From: Drosophila persimilis
Taxonomy: Eukaryota > Arthropoda > Insecta > Diptera > Drosophilidae
Length of the DNA stretch: 64,000 bases
Direction of reading: 5' to 3'
Assembly: GCF_003286085.1 (NCBI RefSeq)
Contig: NW_020825333.1
Span: 124,001-188,000, forward strand
The notes beneath the pieces were generated by a model. The model saw only the letters and a program-made list of their open reading frames with translations. It searched no databases and was not told the origin of the DNA. Shown piece by piece: positions 53,446 through 62,717 of the stretch (position 1 is the stretch's first letter; every line of letters starts with the position of its first letter). The position numbers and the translations under genes were made by a program.

Positions 53446-53905
53446 CAGGGCATGGTTCACAGAATCGAATGCCTTGCTAAAGTCCGTAAAAACTACATCC
53501 ATCTGCAAATCCACTGGGCACAGTGTTTTAAAATGCAACTTGGTACCTTATCTGGACCCGCAGAAAACGATATGTCCATAGATGACAAACCTTCCAGAAC
53601 AACGCTTTCCTCGAAAATGGGCAGAAAAATGCTGTTAGCTTGAGGTTCGGATACGGAGTGGATGCGTTATAAATATGAGACAAGTACGTTGTTTGGAAAA
53701 AGGCAACGAATAAATTTGCAATACCAACAGCAGAAGCTTTTGTTTTGTTCTGGTAATGAAGAGAAGGTGGAAAAGCATTTGACTTACACTTAGATTTAAC
53801 GAACGAAAATAATTTTTTGGGATCACTACGAAAGTTTGTGAAAGGTGATATATATCTAAATCGATAAAGTTTGTTTTGCAATAACACTTTAAGTGGCAAG
53901 GAGCC
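53446..53905 (-). pseudogene. LINE RT fragment (jockey/CR1 type, antisense)
   Basis: On the minus strand 53899-53640 reads FRSDPKKLFSFVKSKCKSNA, then LHYQNKT and IANLFVAFFQ, the same block as FKRDPKQFFKFVNSKR in LINE-B but from another family. At 53500-53450 it reads DVVFTDFSKAFDSVNHAL, the RT motif with the first catalytic aspartate. The region between is frameshifted. No YADD block remains. Confidence 0.8.
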
Positions 53906-53929
53906 ATGGAACTGTCAGCACCACCAGAG

Positions 53930-54763
53930 TTGGATGGTAAGAATCTTCAGGAAATGATATAGGGTTTGCTCTGGATAAGCTGGCGAAAAGCTAGAGGCTA
54001 AACCTCCACGAGTGTGTTGGCTGGGCAATGGACACTGCATTATCCCGGGCAAGCGTAATGCACTGTCGCTTTCTCTGTTCGGGGTAATGCAGTTTCTAGC
54101 TAAGGCAATGGTACGTCGTCTTCCCGATCTAAAGTCAGGGGAACCGAACCAGGGCCGTGGCAAGAGATGCCTGGCAGTCAGGCCGAAAACGCTGGGGGGT
54201 GGTCCCCCCAAAAATATTAACCGATATGGACCCTCGGGCCAAATATGAAGGCGAAGAAGGAGCAAACACGGGTTGAGATGAGATGGGTTCCCACACGTCG
54301 GTGGGAAGCGTGACTGCTACTACCGGCGGGCACGGGGAGGAGCAATCCTCTCTGCGTGTCGCCAGCGGTCACACCTCAGACTTGGCAGGAGCAGGCCAGG
54401 TCAATTGTAAAGCTACTGCCACAACAACAACAACAAAAACAGCTCACTCCGCAGCCTGCAAGTTGAGCCGCACATATGCCGTAGTCGACACAGACACGGA
54501 TCTGGAGAGCGTGCTCTCTCTAAGCAGGACGGAGGAAGAGAGCCTTCTCCGCTCACCGGAACCAGGCACCAGCTCCCTGCGTAGGGAAGGGCCGAAGCGT
54601 TCCAAGGAGGTGATGAAGGCCAAAGCACAATACAAAGCGGCTCCCAACATCAAAAGCCGGCTGCAAGGCAAAGCAGACATCTCTCAGGAGGAGAAGGTCA
54701 AGCTAGCCTGGGCCGAGCAGCGAGTAGAGGAGGGCCGGCTACATTACGCTCAGATGACACAGA
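53930..54763 (+). mobile_element. LOA-clade LINE, left part (5' region and ORF1 start; LINE-C)
   Basis: 5' sequence and the beginning of ORF1 up to the CAGA target site of the mdg1-like element. Continues at 62714. The 5' limit is approximate (no landmark). Confidence 0.7.
54283..54763 (+). pseudogene. LOA-type ORF1, N-terminal part
   Basis: The frame begins at the ATG at 54283 with a Ser/Thr/Gly-rich segment, followed by a charged region (SLSRTEEESLLRSPEPG) and a coiled-coil-like segment (EEKVKLAWAEQRVEEGRLHY). At 54760 it is cut by the mdg1-like element; after removing the insertion and one CAGA duplication the frame continues at 62718 without change. ORF1 proteins of this clade bind RNA in the LINE particle. 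Confidence 0.7.
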
Positions 54764-55248
54764 TGTAAAACGATGTTCAATCATTTTGTTGGATCGTTGG
54801 GGCTCAACCCTCCGATCTGTTTTATTGTGTTTTATGTTCTCAATTTTACAATTGTGTTTTGGGCTTTTGTAAGCCAAAAGCCGCGGAGCTGCGCTGCCAG
54901 TGACGCCGGCAGCGGAGCGGCAGAACTATGTGTTCTTATCTCTTATATGTTAGTATGTATATGTGTGAATATGCTCAGCGCTGTTGGCAGCGAGAGCGCG
55001 AGGGAAGTTATATGTGTGTATGCATGTATATTAGTGCCGTCAAGTCATGGGAACATGCTGACGCTGCACTTGGGTCGCTCGAGGCATTCTTGAGTGAATC
55101 GTAATACGATCACCCAGAATGTCTGGGACTTTATTGTTACGTAAACACTGAAACAAAGTGTTACAGTGTGTATTCTTTAAGTACCGTCGGTACAGTGGGT
55201 ATTCGAAATAATGAATACTTTACTTTACTTTAATATGAGCATACTACA
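54764..55248 (-). repeat. 3' LTR of the mdg1/412-like element
   Basis: Begins TGTAAAACG and ends CATACTACA on plus. Differences from the other LTR are near 54790 (A for C) and 55009 (T for A). Confidence 0.95.
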
Positions 55249-55489
55249 TCTCCCTCCTTTTGAAAAATAACGTAATCTAATGAAGTTATTTTATTTTTAG
55301 CTTTTACTATATATGTATACGAGTTATGTATTCTTAAAAAGACAATTTATATATATATATTTTTGTTTTCTTTTTAGTCAATTATTGAACTTTAATTAAT
55401 ATTGATAAAATTTAAAAGTTATTTGAATATAAATGCAGAATAGTATATTTTTATGGTTTATATTCATGTATGGCCATACCAAAAAATGT

Positions 55490-57775
55490 TTAATAATTGC
55501 AAATCTTTAACCTATCCTTATGTACTTTCTGAGTTTTGTTTTTATTATCGGAGATTATGACGTTATCTCTTTCTCCGATACTTTCTACTCTATATGGTCC
55601 TATATATTTAAAATCTAGCTTATGTCCTGTTTCATTTTTCAATAAAACTTTATCTCCTACAGCTAAATTTAAATCTTTTAACTTTAAGTCATATAGCTGT
55701 TTATTTTTAATTTTATGCTCCTCGAGCATAATCCTTGCTCGTTTATATGCTATTTCTAATCTATATTTACTCTCTTTAGAGTAATCATCTATGTTATATA
55801 GAAGTGCTATTCTATCTATAGTATTAAATTGAACTGGTAAGTTTGAAGTCTTACCGAAAACTAGCTCATATGGACAGTAATCATGTGCCATAGAGGGGGT
55901 TGTATTAAAACAATATACGAAGTATTGCAGCCATACATCCCAATCTGATTTGTCAGCTGAGATGTATGAGCGTATGAACTCGTTAAATGTTCTGTGGCTT
56001 CGCTCCACGGTTCCTACAGTCTGGTGATGATGTGCAGTAGAAGTTATGTTTTTGATGTTTAGATTTTTACATAAGTCTTCAATTATTGAATTTTTATATT
56101 CTGTTCCCATGTCCGTAATGAACGTCTTCATTGGACCGTACTTTGGAATAAAATTTTCAAAAATAGCTTTAGCTACTGTATTTGCACTTTTGTTTCTAAT
56201 AGGTATGACAACAAGGTATTTTGTCAGGTCACATATTAAGGTGACTGCATATTCATTTCCTTGTTCTGATTTAGGAAGTGGACCGATCGTATCCACTATT
56301 ACCCTATCAAAAGCCATGTATGGTGTTTCTGTAATAGTCAATGGAGTTATTGTGTGCTTGGTTACTTTAGCTTTTTGGCATTTTGGACATTTTCGTATGT
56401 AATTGGTTATTTCTTTAGTCATACCTTTCCAAAAATAATGTCTTTTGACCTTGGCCAAGGTTTTTGTTATGCCTGTATGTCCTCCTTGTATGGGATCATC
56501 ATGTAATGTAGACAGTATTGCTTCTTTTTCTTTTTCATTTTTAATTAGGGTCACCGGGTTGAGTAGCGCTACTCTTATTGTTCGTAATATTTTATTGCCC
56601 ATATTTTTAAAATTATCTATTGAAATGTATTCAAAGATATTTTCCCACGGTGCCACTTTCAGTTGGCTGATTTTTTGTTTACCGGCTTGCGTTTCAAGCC
56701 TTTGGAAAAACTGACCTAAGTCAAGGGTTCCATTACTATACAAATCGCTAACATCATATCTTGCAGTAATTTTTTTCCCATGTTTGAAAAAACATAAATT
56801 ATTATTTACATGCAAGGTCACTACTTTACGTACTTCGTCATTGTTGATGACTTCATATACGTTGGGCTTTGAAGCTTTTGTTAGAGATTGCCTAGGCAAT
56901 TCTATTTGTTCTTTTCCTGCGCAGGATTTCTGTCTACTCTGTTGCCTGGTAGTGACTTTCAGGACTTTATTCGTATTTTGTATGTTTTTCAGGTCTGTGA
57001 TGGTTATTCTTGATAACGCATCTGCTACATGATTATCTTTACCCTTTAGATACTCGACTGTAAAGTCGTATTCTTCTAATTCGAGCCGCATGCGTGTGAG
57101 TTTTGAGCTGGGATTGACCATTGAAAATAGGTATGTTAGTGGTCTGTGATCCGTTTTTACTGTAAAGTGTTTACCATAGATATATGGTCGAAAATGGGTA
57201 ATTGCCCAATGAATTGCTGCTAATTCCTGTTCTGTAGTACTTTTGTTACTTTCACCTTTTGTGAATGAACGTGATGCATATGCTAATGGGAGTTGGAGTC
57301 CGTTATGGTTTTGAGTTAAAACCGCTCCACATGCTTGTTTACTAGCATCGGTGATTATGCAAAATTCTTTCTGAAAATCTGGGTACTGTAACAGAGTGGG
57401 TTCCATAAGTTTATTTTTTAAATATTGGAATGCATTTTGACATTCAGTTGACCACTCAAAGGGGACATTCTTTTTACATAATCTAGTTATGTGCCGGGAA
57501 TAGTCGGCGAAGTTTTTAATAAAACGTCTATAATAATTGCAAAATGCAATAAATCGTCTAGCGCTGTCCGCATCATGTGGGACTGGATAGTTTTTGATGA
57601 CGTCATATTTCTTGTCATCTGGCAAGATTCCTTTATCTGTGCATTTATGACCAAGAAAGGTCACTTCATGCATAAAAAATGAACATTTTTGTGGATGTAA
57701 TTTTAGGCTGTGTTTCCTACATATCTCAAAAATATCTGTTAAGTTTTTAAGCATATGTTTTTCGAAACAACCCAT
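55490..57775 (-). CDS. pol, second part: RT end, RNase H, integrase (761 codons open)
   Basis: The frame begins just after a deletion in RT. It has the RT thumb (FLGHKCTDKG; RRFIAFCNYYRRFIKNFADY), RNase H with ITDASKQACGAVLTQ and TDHRPLTYLF, integrase finger HTGITKTLAKVKRHYFWKG, then KCPKCQKAK, and catalytic D in VIVDTIGPLPKS, D in ITDMGTEYKNS and E in TVERSHRTFN. A C-terminal GPY-type module (YIGPYRVESIG) is present. The ATG at 57775 is simply the first methionine after the deletion; the real protein would continue from the protease-RT part upstream. Confidence 0.9.
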   Translation of the reverse strand: MGCFEKHMLKNLTDIFEICRKHSLKLHPQKCSFFMHEVTFLGHKCTDKGILPDDKKYDVIKNYPVPHDADSARRFIAFCNYYRRFIKNFADYSRHITRLCKKNVPFEWSTECQNAFQYLKNKLMEPTLLQYPDFQKEFCIITDASKQACGAVLTQNHNGLQLPLAYASRSFTKGESNKSTTEQELAAIHWAITHFRPYIYGKHFTVKTDHRPLTYLFSMVNPSSKLTRMRLELEEYDFTVEYLKGKDNHVADALSRITITDLKNIQNTNKVLKVTTRQQSRQKSCAGKEQIELPRQSLTKASKPNVYEVINNDEVRKVVTLHVNNNLCFFKHGKKITARYDVSDLYSNGTLDLGQFFQRLETQAGKQKISQLKVAPWENIFEYISIDNFKNMGNKILRTIRVALLNPVTLIKNEKEKEAILSTLHDDPIQGGHTGITKTLAKVKRHYFWKGMTKEITNYIRKCPKCQKAKVTKHTITPLTITETPYMAFDRVIVDTIGPLPKSEQGNEYAVTLICDLTKYLVVIPIRNKSANTVAKAIFENFIPKYGPMKTFITDMGTEYKNSIIEDLCKNLNIKNITSTAHHHQTVGTVERSHRTFNEFIRSYISADKSDWDVWLQYFVYCFNTTPSMAHDYCPYELVFGKTSNLPVQFNTIDRIALLYNIDDYSKESKYRLEIAYKRARIMLEEHKIKNKQLYDLKLKDLNLAVGDKVLLKNETGHKLDFKYIGPYRVESIGERDNVIISDNKNKTQKVHKDRLKICNY

Positions 57776-58991
57776 GACTATTAGATATTTTTAAACCAAA
57801 TGGTAGTCGCGTGAAGCGATATGAGCCATTGCTCGTTGAAAAAGACGTTATATTTCGCGAACTTTCTTCTAGTTCGATTTGATGAAAACCTGACATTAAG
57901 TCAAGGCATGAGAAATACTTTGCTCTACCTAGTTGATCCAAAATGTCATCAATTCTAGGTAGTGGAAATTTGTCGGCCAGGAGTTTTTTGTTTATTTGAC
58001 GATAGTCAACTACTAATCGCCATTTCTTTTGTTCTGAACCCGGAAGGGCTTTCTTTGGGACAAGTAGAAGTGGGCTGTTGTATTCTGATACGGATGGTTC
58101 GACAATATTGTCGTTGATTAATTTTCCTACATGTTTTTTAATTTCCTCAACTTGGCTATGCGGACTTCGATAGTTCTTTATATATATAGGTTCGTCATCC
58201 CTCAATCTCAATTTCTGTTTATAAAAATTATTTGTTGTGATTGATTCGGTTTCAAGCCCGAATACGTCACTAAAATTGGTACATAGTTTAGTTAATTGCT
58301 TCTTGAATTGTACTGGGAAATGTTTGCTTAATTCAGCTATGACAGTTTTTTCTCGGATTTTTTGAGTTGTTTGAATTACCTTGTAATTCGAAAGTGGTTC
58401 ATATTGTATGTTATTTATATGTACTAATTGGTTGGTACTGGTTGTATTCAGCAATCGGACAAATGTATTATTTTTTGAAGTTATTGTATTTGCTACATAA
58501 ATACCAGGTTGAATTTCCTGGTTTGGGATCAATATGGTTTCTATATCGGACGTTAATTCTATTTTTCTGACAACTTGTGATCTTGCTGGTAGAAGAATTG
58601 TATTGTTACCAGAACTGTATGTTATTGGAACATAAATTTTAATTTTTATATTATTTGGTCGTATTATTAACCAATCCTCTGCAGGTTTTAAGTCTATTAG
58701 GCAGTTTAATTCTTTTATGAAATCAATGCCTATTATTCCATCACACGGAATTGCAAAATTCTGATTAACTAAATGGAAATTGTGTGGAATTATGTACTTA
58801 TCTGTCTGTAGCTCTATTAGGGCAAGGCCTTGGGATGTTATTATACCTTCCCCTATTCCTTGAATATCTATTTTATTTTTTGTTTGAATGTCGTTAAAGA
58901 CATCTGAATTTGCTTTTAATAGTGATATATTGGCACCTGTATCTATAAGGAATGTAAGTTGTTTTCCTGTTTTAGAATTGAGGAATGCCAC
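57747..58991 (-). CDS. pol, first part: protease and RT fingers (414 codons), truncated
   Basis: Starts MAFLNSKTGKQLTF and contains the protease active site LIDTGANIS (about residues 16-24). RT begins around residue 270 with NYRSPHSQVEEIKK and continues through LVVDYRQINKKLLAD and CLDLMSGFHQIELEESS to RLPFGLKIS. There the sequence jumps into the part that normally follows the catalytic YxDD box: a deletion near 57785 removed that box and changed the frame, ending this product at 57747. It overlaps the gag end only by proximity (gag stop at 59036), implying frameshift or readthrough expression. Confidence 0.9.
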   Translation of the reverse strand: MAFLNSKTGKQLTFLIDTGANISLLKANSDVFNDIQTKNKIDIQGIGEGIITSQGLALIELQTDKYIIPHNFHLVNQNFAIPCDGIIGIDFIKELNCLIDLKPAEDWLIIRPNNIKIKIYVPITYSSGNNTILLPARSQVVRKIELTSDIETILIPNQEIQPGIYVANTITSKNNTFVRLLNTTSTNQLVHINNIQYEPLSNYKVIQTTQKIREKTVIAELSKHFPVQFKKQLTKLCTNFSDVFGLETESITTNNFYKQKLRLRDDEPIYIKNYRSPHSQVEEIKKHVGKLINDNIVEPSVSEYNSPLLLVPKKALPGSEQKKWRLVVDYRQINKKLLADKFPLPRIDDILDQLGRAKYFSCLDLMSGFHQIELEESSRNITSFSTSNGSYRFTRLPFGLKISNSHGLFRKTYA

Positions 58992-59035
58992 GAATATATT
59001 GAGATTGAGGTTGATTGTGTGAACCGCTAGATTTT

Positions 59036-60355
59036 TTAATTTAGTGTATCTAAAGGATCTTGGGAGTTTCCCGAAGCTGTCTGGGTAACACGAACATTGT
59101 TCTGTCGTGTGTTTCCATTGCTATTGTATCTTTGGTTGTTATAGGTTCCACCGTTATTACGGTTATTTCCCCTATATCCAACACGACCTCTATTGTTATT
59201 ATAATTATTGTTGTTGTAAATATGGTTGTGGTTGTAACCACGACCATTTCCTCCACCACGATAGTTACCTCGAAAGTTACTACCGCGGTAGACTTGTCCT
59301 TGTCTGGTGTACAATATTGAACTTGCACTACCAGTCATCTCTGTACTACACTGTATATATTTTGCTACGGCATCATTCATTGTTGGGAATGTGCCTGCTT
59401 CTAGTACTGTTTTTAGTCTGCCGTGCTCGCAATTTTTAACCATTGTACTAATGGCCTCTTTGCAGCTGAACTTATCGGCGTGTTCCGCTGGCAAACCCTC
59501 ATCAATGTATGATGCTTCTAGAAGTTTTCTCATATCATCAATCTCTGTTGTGAATTGGGCGGCTGTTTTGCCTTTTTGGCATACTTTTGCCATTTTAGCC
59601 TTTATAACATCTGATGACTCTCCGACAATAGTGTCTTGCAATTTCTTTATTATTGCGCTAATGGTGGTTTCATCTTGTATTTTATACAATGTAGTTCCTA
59701 TTACTTTTGATTTAATTACTTCTATAGCTAAATTTTCGTATGGTCCTTTCGTTAGATTGACCAATTTGACTGCCGTAATGAATCTTTGTAAATGGAGTTT
59801 CTGTCCATTAAATTCCGGAATGGCGTGCGAAATATCTTTGATATATGCCCGTTGGGCAATTGTTTCGTCTGCCATTGTGGTTGGTTCTTGCCCAACCACG
59901 CTGTTTGCTGAACTAGTCGACGGTTTGTCGTCGTTCACCGGATGGTTCGATCTATTTGATCGAGAATCGTCTTCCGATATAATGATAATATTTTTTACAT
60001 TCGGGGGCCTGGGACTTATTGGCCTTGATTCCGATTCTACAGCTGGTATATATGTCGCAGCTGTGTTTAGAAGATTTGGGATGTGTATGTCTAGATTGAA
60101 TTTTTCTTTAACGAATACTAATCGTTCCCTTAGACGTTTGAAGACGTCTGTAGCTTGAAACCAATGTATATCAGTAAGTCTTTGTCTGTTTTCTAGAAAA
60201 AGTTCTCTGACCTCATTATATATGTTTACCAAATTAGTTGTATGTTTAATGACCGTACTATTTTGTGTAGGTCTGTTCTGCGTTAAGCATTTGTATGACT
60301 TATCGAATTCTGCTCTTAGAGTGCAAACTTTAGCGCAGATCGTAAGCCAGTCCAT
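59036..60355 (-). CDS. gag, mdg1/412-like element (439 aa)
   Basis: Structural protein. A helical N-terminal part (1-110), a Ser/Asp-rich linker (SEDDSRSNRSN), and a capsid domain (about 165-340) with the HAIPEFNGQKLHLQRFI motif and a cysteine-containing DKFSCKEAISTM segment. The C-terminus (about 360-430) is an RG/GYN-rich nucleic-acid-binding tail (RGNYRGGGNGRGYNHNH) in place of zinc knuckles, typical for this group. The frame is uninterrupted. Its start lies 9 bases after the stop of the small frame at 60365, suggesting a compact polycistronic layout. Confidence 0.9.
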   Translation of the reverse strand: MDWLTICAKVCTLRAEFDKSYKCLTQNRPTQNSTVIKHTTNLVNIYNEVRELFLENRQRLTDIHWFQATDVFKRLRERLVFVKEKFNLDIHIPNLLNTAATYIPAVESESRPISPRPPNVKNIIIISEDDSRSNRSNHPVNDDKPSTSSANSVVGQEPTTMADETIAQRAYIKDISHAIPEFNGQKLHLQRFITAVKLVNLTKGPYENLAIEVIKSKVIGTTLYKIQDETTISAIIKKLQDTIVGESSDVIKAKMAKVCQKGKTAAQFTTEIDDMRKLLEASYIDEGLPAEHADKFSCKEAISTMVKNCEHGRLKTVLEAGTFPTMNDAVAKYIQCSTEMTGSASSILYTRQGQVYRGSNFRGNYRGGGNGRGYNHNHIYNNNNYNNNRGRVGYRGNNRNNGGTYNNQRYNSNGNTRQNNVRVTQTASGNSQDPLDTLN

Positions 60356-60364
60356 ATGTGTTTT

Positions 60365-60694
60365 TTAATGTTGTCCATTCCGATTGGAAGACAATCTAAC
60401 ATTAGCAATCACAATTCTTCCTAGAATTTCATTTTCTATTATTTGGCTGTTTACGAGGATGCCGGGTATGGTTGATAATACGATACCCTTTTGTGTGGCA
60501 TCACAATGAATTAGTGGTGAAAAAGGTAAATTATATTCGTTCAAATATGAGTATTCGAACTCGTATATGCTAATTGGATTGGGGAATGCGGCTAAGATTG
60601 CTTTAGCTCTATATTCGAAATTTTCATTCCTATCGTGGGTAGCCCTAATGGCTGCTGCTGTTCTACGAGACATTTTATTTTGTCTTTGTAACAA
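60365..60694 (-). CDS. Small frame upstream of gag in the mdg1/412-like element (109 aa)
   Basis: Begins MLQRQNKMSRRTAAAIRATH; a second ATG (MSRRT) lies at residue 8. No motif that I can name. The sequence is soluble-looking, with a basic N-terminus and a mixed C-terminal half (GIVLSTIPGILVNSQIIE). It ends 9 bases before gag. Elements of the mdg1/412 group carry additional small frames between the leader and gag whose role is unclear. The open frame in a recent copy supports it being a real gene. Confidence 0.6.
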   Translation of the reverse strand: MLQRQNKMSRRTAAAIRATHDRNENFEYRAKAILAAFPNPISIYEFEYSYLNEYNLPFSPLIHCDATQKGIVLSTIPGILVNSQIIENEILGRIVIANVRLSSNRNGQH

Positions 60695-60760
60695 TATATT
60701 AAAGGCGGGAATTCTACCTGAAATGTACCCATGTACATGTATTCGAGCTCTATTATGCTC

Positions 60761-61018
60761 CTAGGGGTCGTTGAGACCAATTTTTTTTTTTTTAACTCTA
60801 TCTAAATTGTTTGCCCTACTCATATATCTCTTTTTAATTATCTTATTATGTTTTACATACAATGTTAATAGGAATTGTAAAACACTGACAATGGTTAAAA
60901 TCAGAAGTAATAACCAGAGTGCATTGAGATCATCCCTGTGGTCTATTATTTTGACATTATTGACCACATTGGCCGTATTGTCTTTGGTCTGACTATCGTC
61001 AGAACCGAACCAACCCAT
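60761..61018 (-). CDS. Small transmembrane frame in the leader of the mdg1/412-like element (85 aa)
   Basis: Begins MGWFGSDDSQTKDNTANVVN and has one strong hydrophobic helix (about residues 33-53, ALWLLLLILTIVSVLQFLLTL) followed by a very basic tail (KHNKIIKKRYM; RVKKKKIG). The N-terminal MG could be myristoylated. The topology suggests a small single-pass membrane protein. It is the first long frame after the leader, upstream of the 109-aa frame. I do not know its function. Confidence 0.6.
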   Translation of the reverse strand: MGWFGSDDSQTKDNTANVVNNVKIIDHRDDLNALWLLLLILTIVSVLQFLLTLYVKHNKIIKKRYMSRANNLDRVKKKKIGLNDP

Positions 61019-62228
61019 GGTGATGATTTTCTCTCAAAAATTGGTTTCTACAATGTTGGGGTTTTTATTTTTTTTTTTTTAAATTATCCGCTATTCGTTT
61101 ATTCTTTTCAATAATAAAAAAAAATTATTAAAAATTTTCTTTTTTTTTCATGAACACACATATCTATATACCCTTTCTATTTTTATTTTTTTTTTTACTC
61201 TTTAAAATTTCATCAATATAATTTTTTTATATATATATATATATATTTTTTTTAATATTTGACCAAAATGAAGGAAGGAAAAAAATGTTAAGGGACATGT
61301 GATCGATTTACAGGTTTTTCATTATATAATTCAACATCGATCACATGGTTTTAGTAATAGCCTAACAGGGGTTAGTATTTCCAAGTTGCACTTTAAGGGT
61401 GCTTCAACTTGAGTTAGAAAATTATAATTATTGGCAATATGAGGCATGGCATTTCTGCAGCTCATTTGCGTTTCTTCGCACCAGTGCGAAGTTGATCCTT
61501 TGTTGGTGGGGGGTTGGGGGTTTTTTTTGTCGTGCCCGGTACTCAGCTATTGTGAGTGGGCGAGGTCCATCGTTTGGGTACACTTTTAAAGCCTCTTGTA
61601 GGCTGAGTGCATCCCTTTGCTCGGTAGGAGCAGAATCTGTTGGTCCATCGACGGTGCAAGGGGCGGTCCTATGCCACTCGCACTTATATTATTGGCCTGT
61701 TGGTCCATCGACGGTGCAAGGGGCGGTCCTATGCCACTCGCACTTATATTATTGGTCCTTGCTGCGTCTGGTGGGGCCGGTGCTGGTCTTCGCTGAGGTT
61801 TTATGTTGCGTGTACGCTCTTTGTAGCGCGGGCTGTTAAATCTCCTTGGGTATTATATATTCCTGGCCGCATTGTAGTCCCCAAATTTAAGGGTATAAAT
61901 TATAATGCAACATGGGTTTGTGCGTAATATCGTCGGCAGTCGTGCATGGGTCTGGCGAAACGGCTGGTTTGGCTTTCTGCTGTGTGTTTTCCTTGGCACT
62001 GGCACTGGGGACAACACTATTTCAATAGTTTTTCCAATTCATCAATTTTCTTTTGACTGTGTCCGATTTTTAAAACGAAATCACATAGTATTATATTTTT
62101 TTTTTTCTTATGTCGGCCATTCTTTGTCTTTATTAATTTTAACACTTTTTTTTTTTGAAAAATTTTTTTTTTCATTCCTTAGGTCGATCCATCGCGTAGG
62201 ACGTATATCGATCCTGTCACGGTCGCCA
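61019..62228 (-). other. Leader of the mdg1/412-like element, with T/A-rich tracts and a 60-bp duplication
   Basis: About 1.2 kb between primer site and first small frame. 61060-61260 is T-rich with a (TA)n run at 61228-61246. A perfect 60-bp tandem pair lies at 61637-61756 (TGTTGGTCCATCGACGGTGC onward). No long frame on the minus strand; plus-strand frames here are antisense artefacts. Confidence 0.75.
62211..62228 (-). other. Primer binding site, tRNA-Arg type
   Basis: On minus, TGGCGACCGTGACAGGAT directly follows the LTR edge at 62229. This is the tRNA-Arg primer site characteristic of the mdg1/412 group. Confidence 0.88.
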
Positions 62229-62713
62229 TGTAAAACGATGTTCAATCCTTTTGTTGGATCGTTGGGGCTCAACCCTCCGATCTGTTTTATTGTGTTTTAT
62301 GTTCTCAATTTTACAATTGTGTTTTGGGCTTTTGTAAGCCAAAAGCCGCGGAGCTGCGCTGCCAGTGACGCCGGCAGCGGAGCGGCAGAACTATGTGTTC
62401 TTATCTCTTATATGTTAGTATGTATATGTGTGAATATGCTCAGCGCTGTTGGCAGCGAGAGCGCGAGGGAAGATATATGTGTGTATGCATGTATATTAGT
62501 GCCGTCAAGTCATGGGAACATGCTGACGCTGCACTTGGGTCGCTCGAGGCATTCTTGAGTGAATCGTAATACGATCACCCAGAATGTCTGGGACTTTATT
62601 GTTACGTAAACACTGAAACAAAGTGTTACAGTGTGTATTCTTTAAGTACCGTCGGTACAGTGGGTATTCGAAATAATGAATACTTTACTTTACTTTAATA
62701 TGAGCATACTACA
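62229..62713 (-). repeat. 5' LTR of the mdg1/412-like element
   Basis: 485 bp, two visible differences from 54764-55248, followed by the CAGA duplication (62714-62717). The low divergence implies recent insertion. Confidence 0.95.
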
Positions 62714-62717
62714 CAGA

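Larger units (their letters stand above)
54764..62713 (-). mobile_element. mdg1/412-like Ty3/gypsy LTR retrotransposon
   Basis: 485-bp LTRs (54764-55248 and 62229-62713) differ at two positions that I see. 4-bp duplication CAGA at 54760-54763 and 62714-62717. Read on minus: LTR, tRNA-Arg-type primer site, about 1.2-kb leader, two small frames, gag, pol, LTR; no env. These features and the gag/pol style match the mdg1/412 group. A deletion in RT makes it non-autonomous. Confidence 0.93.

Noticed and set aside
59307-60158. 283-codon plus-strand frame
   Set aside because: Antisense to mdg1-like gag, which has a recognisable capsid and RG tail.
61905-62558. 217-codon plus-strand frame spanning leader and LTR
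   Set aside because: Non-coding strand of the mdg1-like leader and LTR; no motif.
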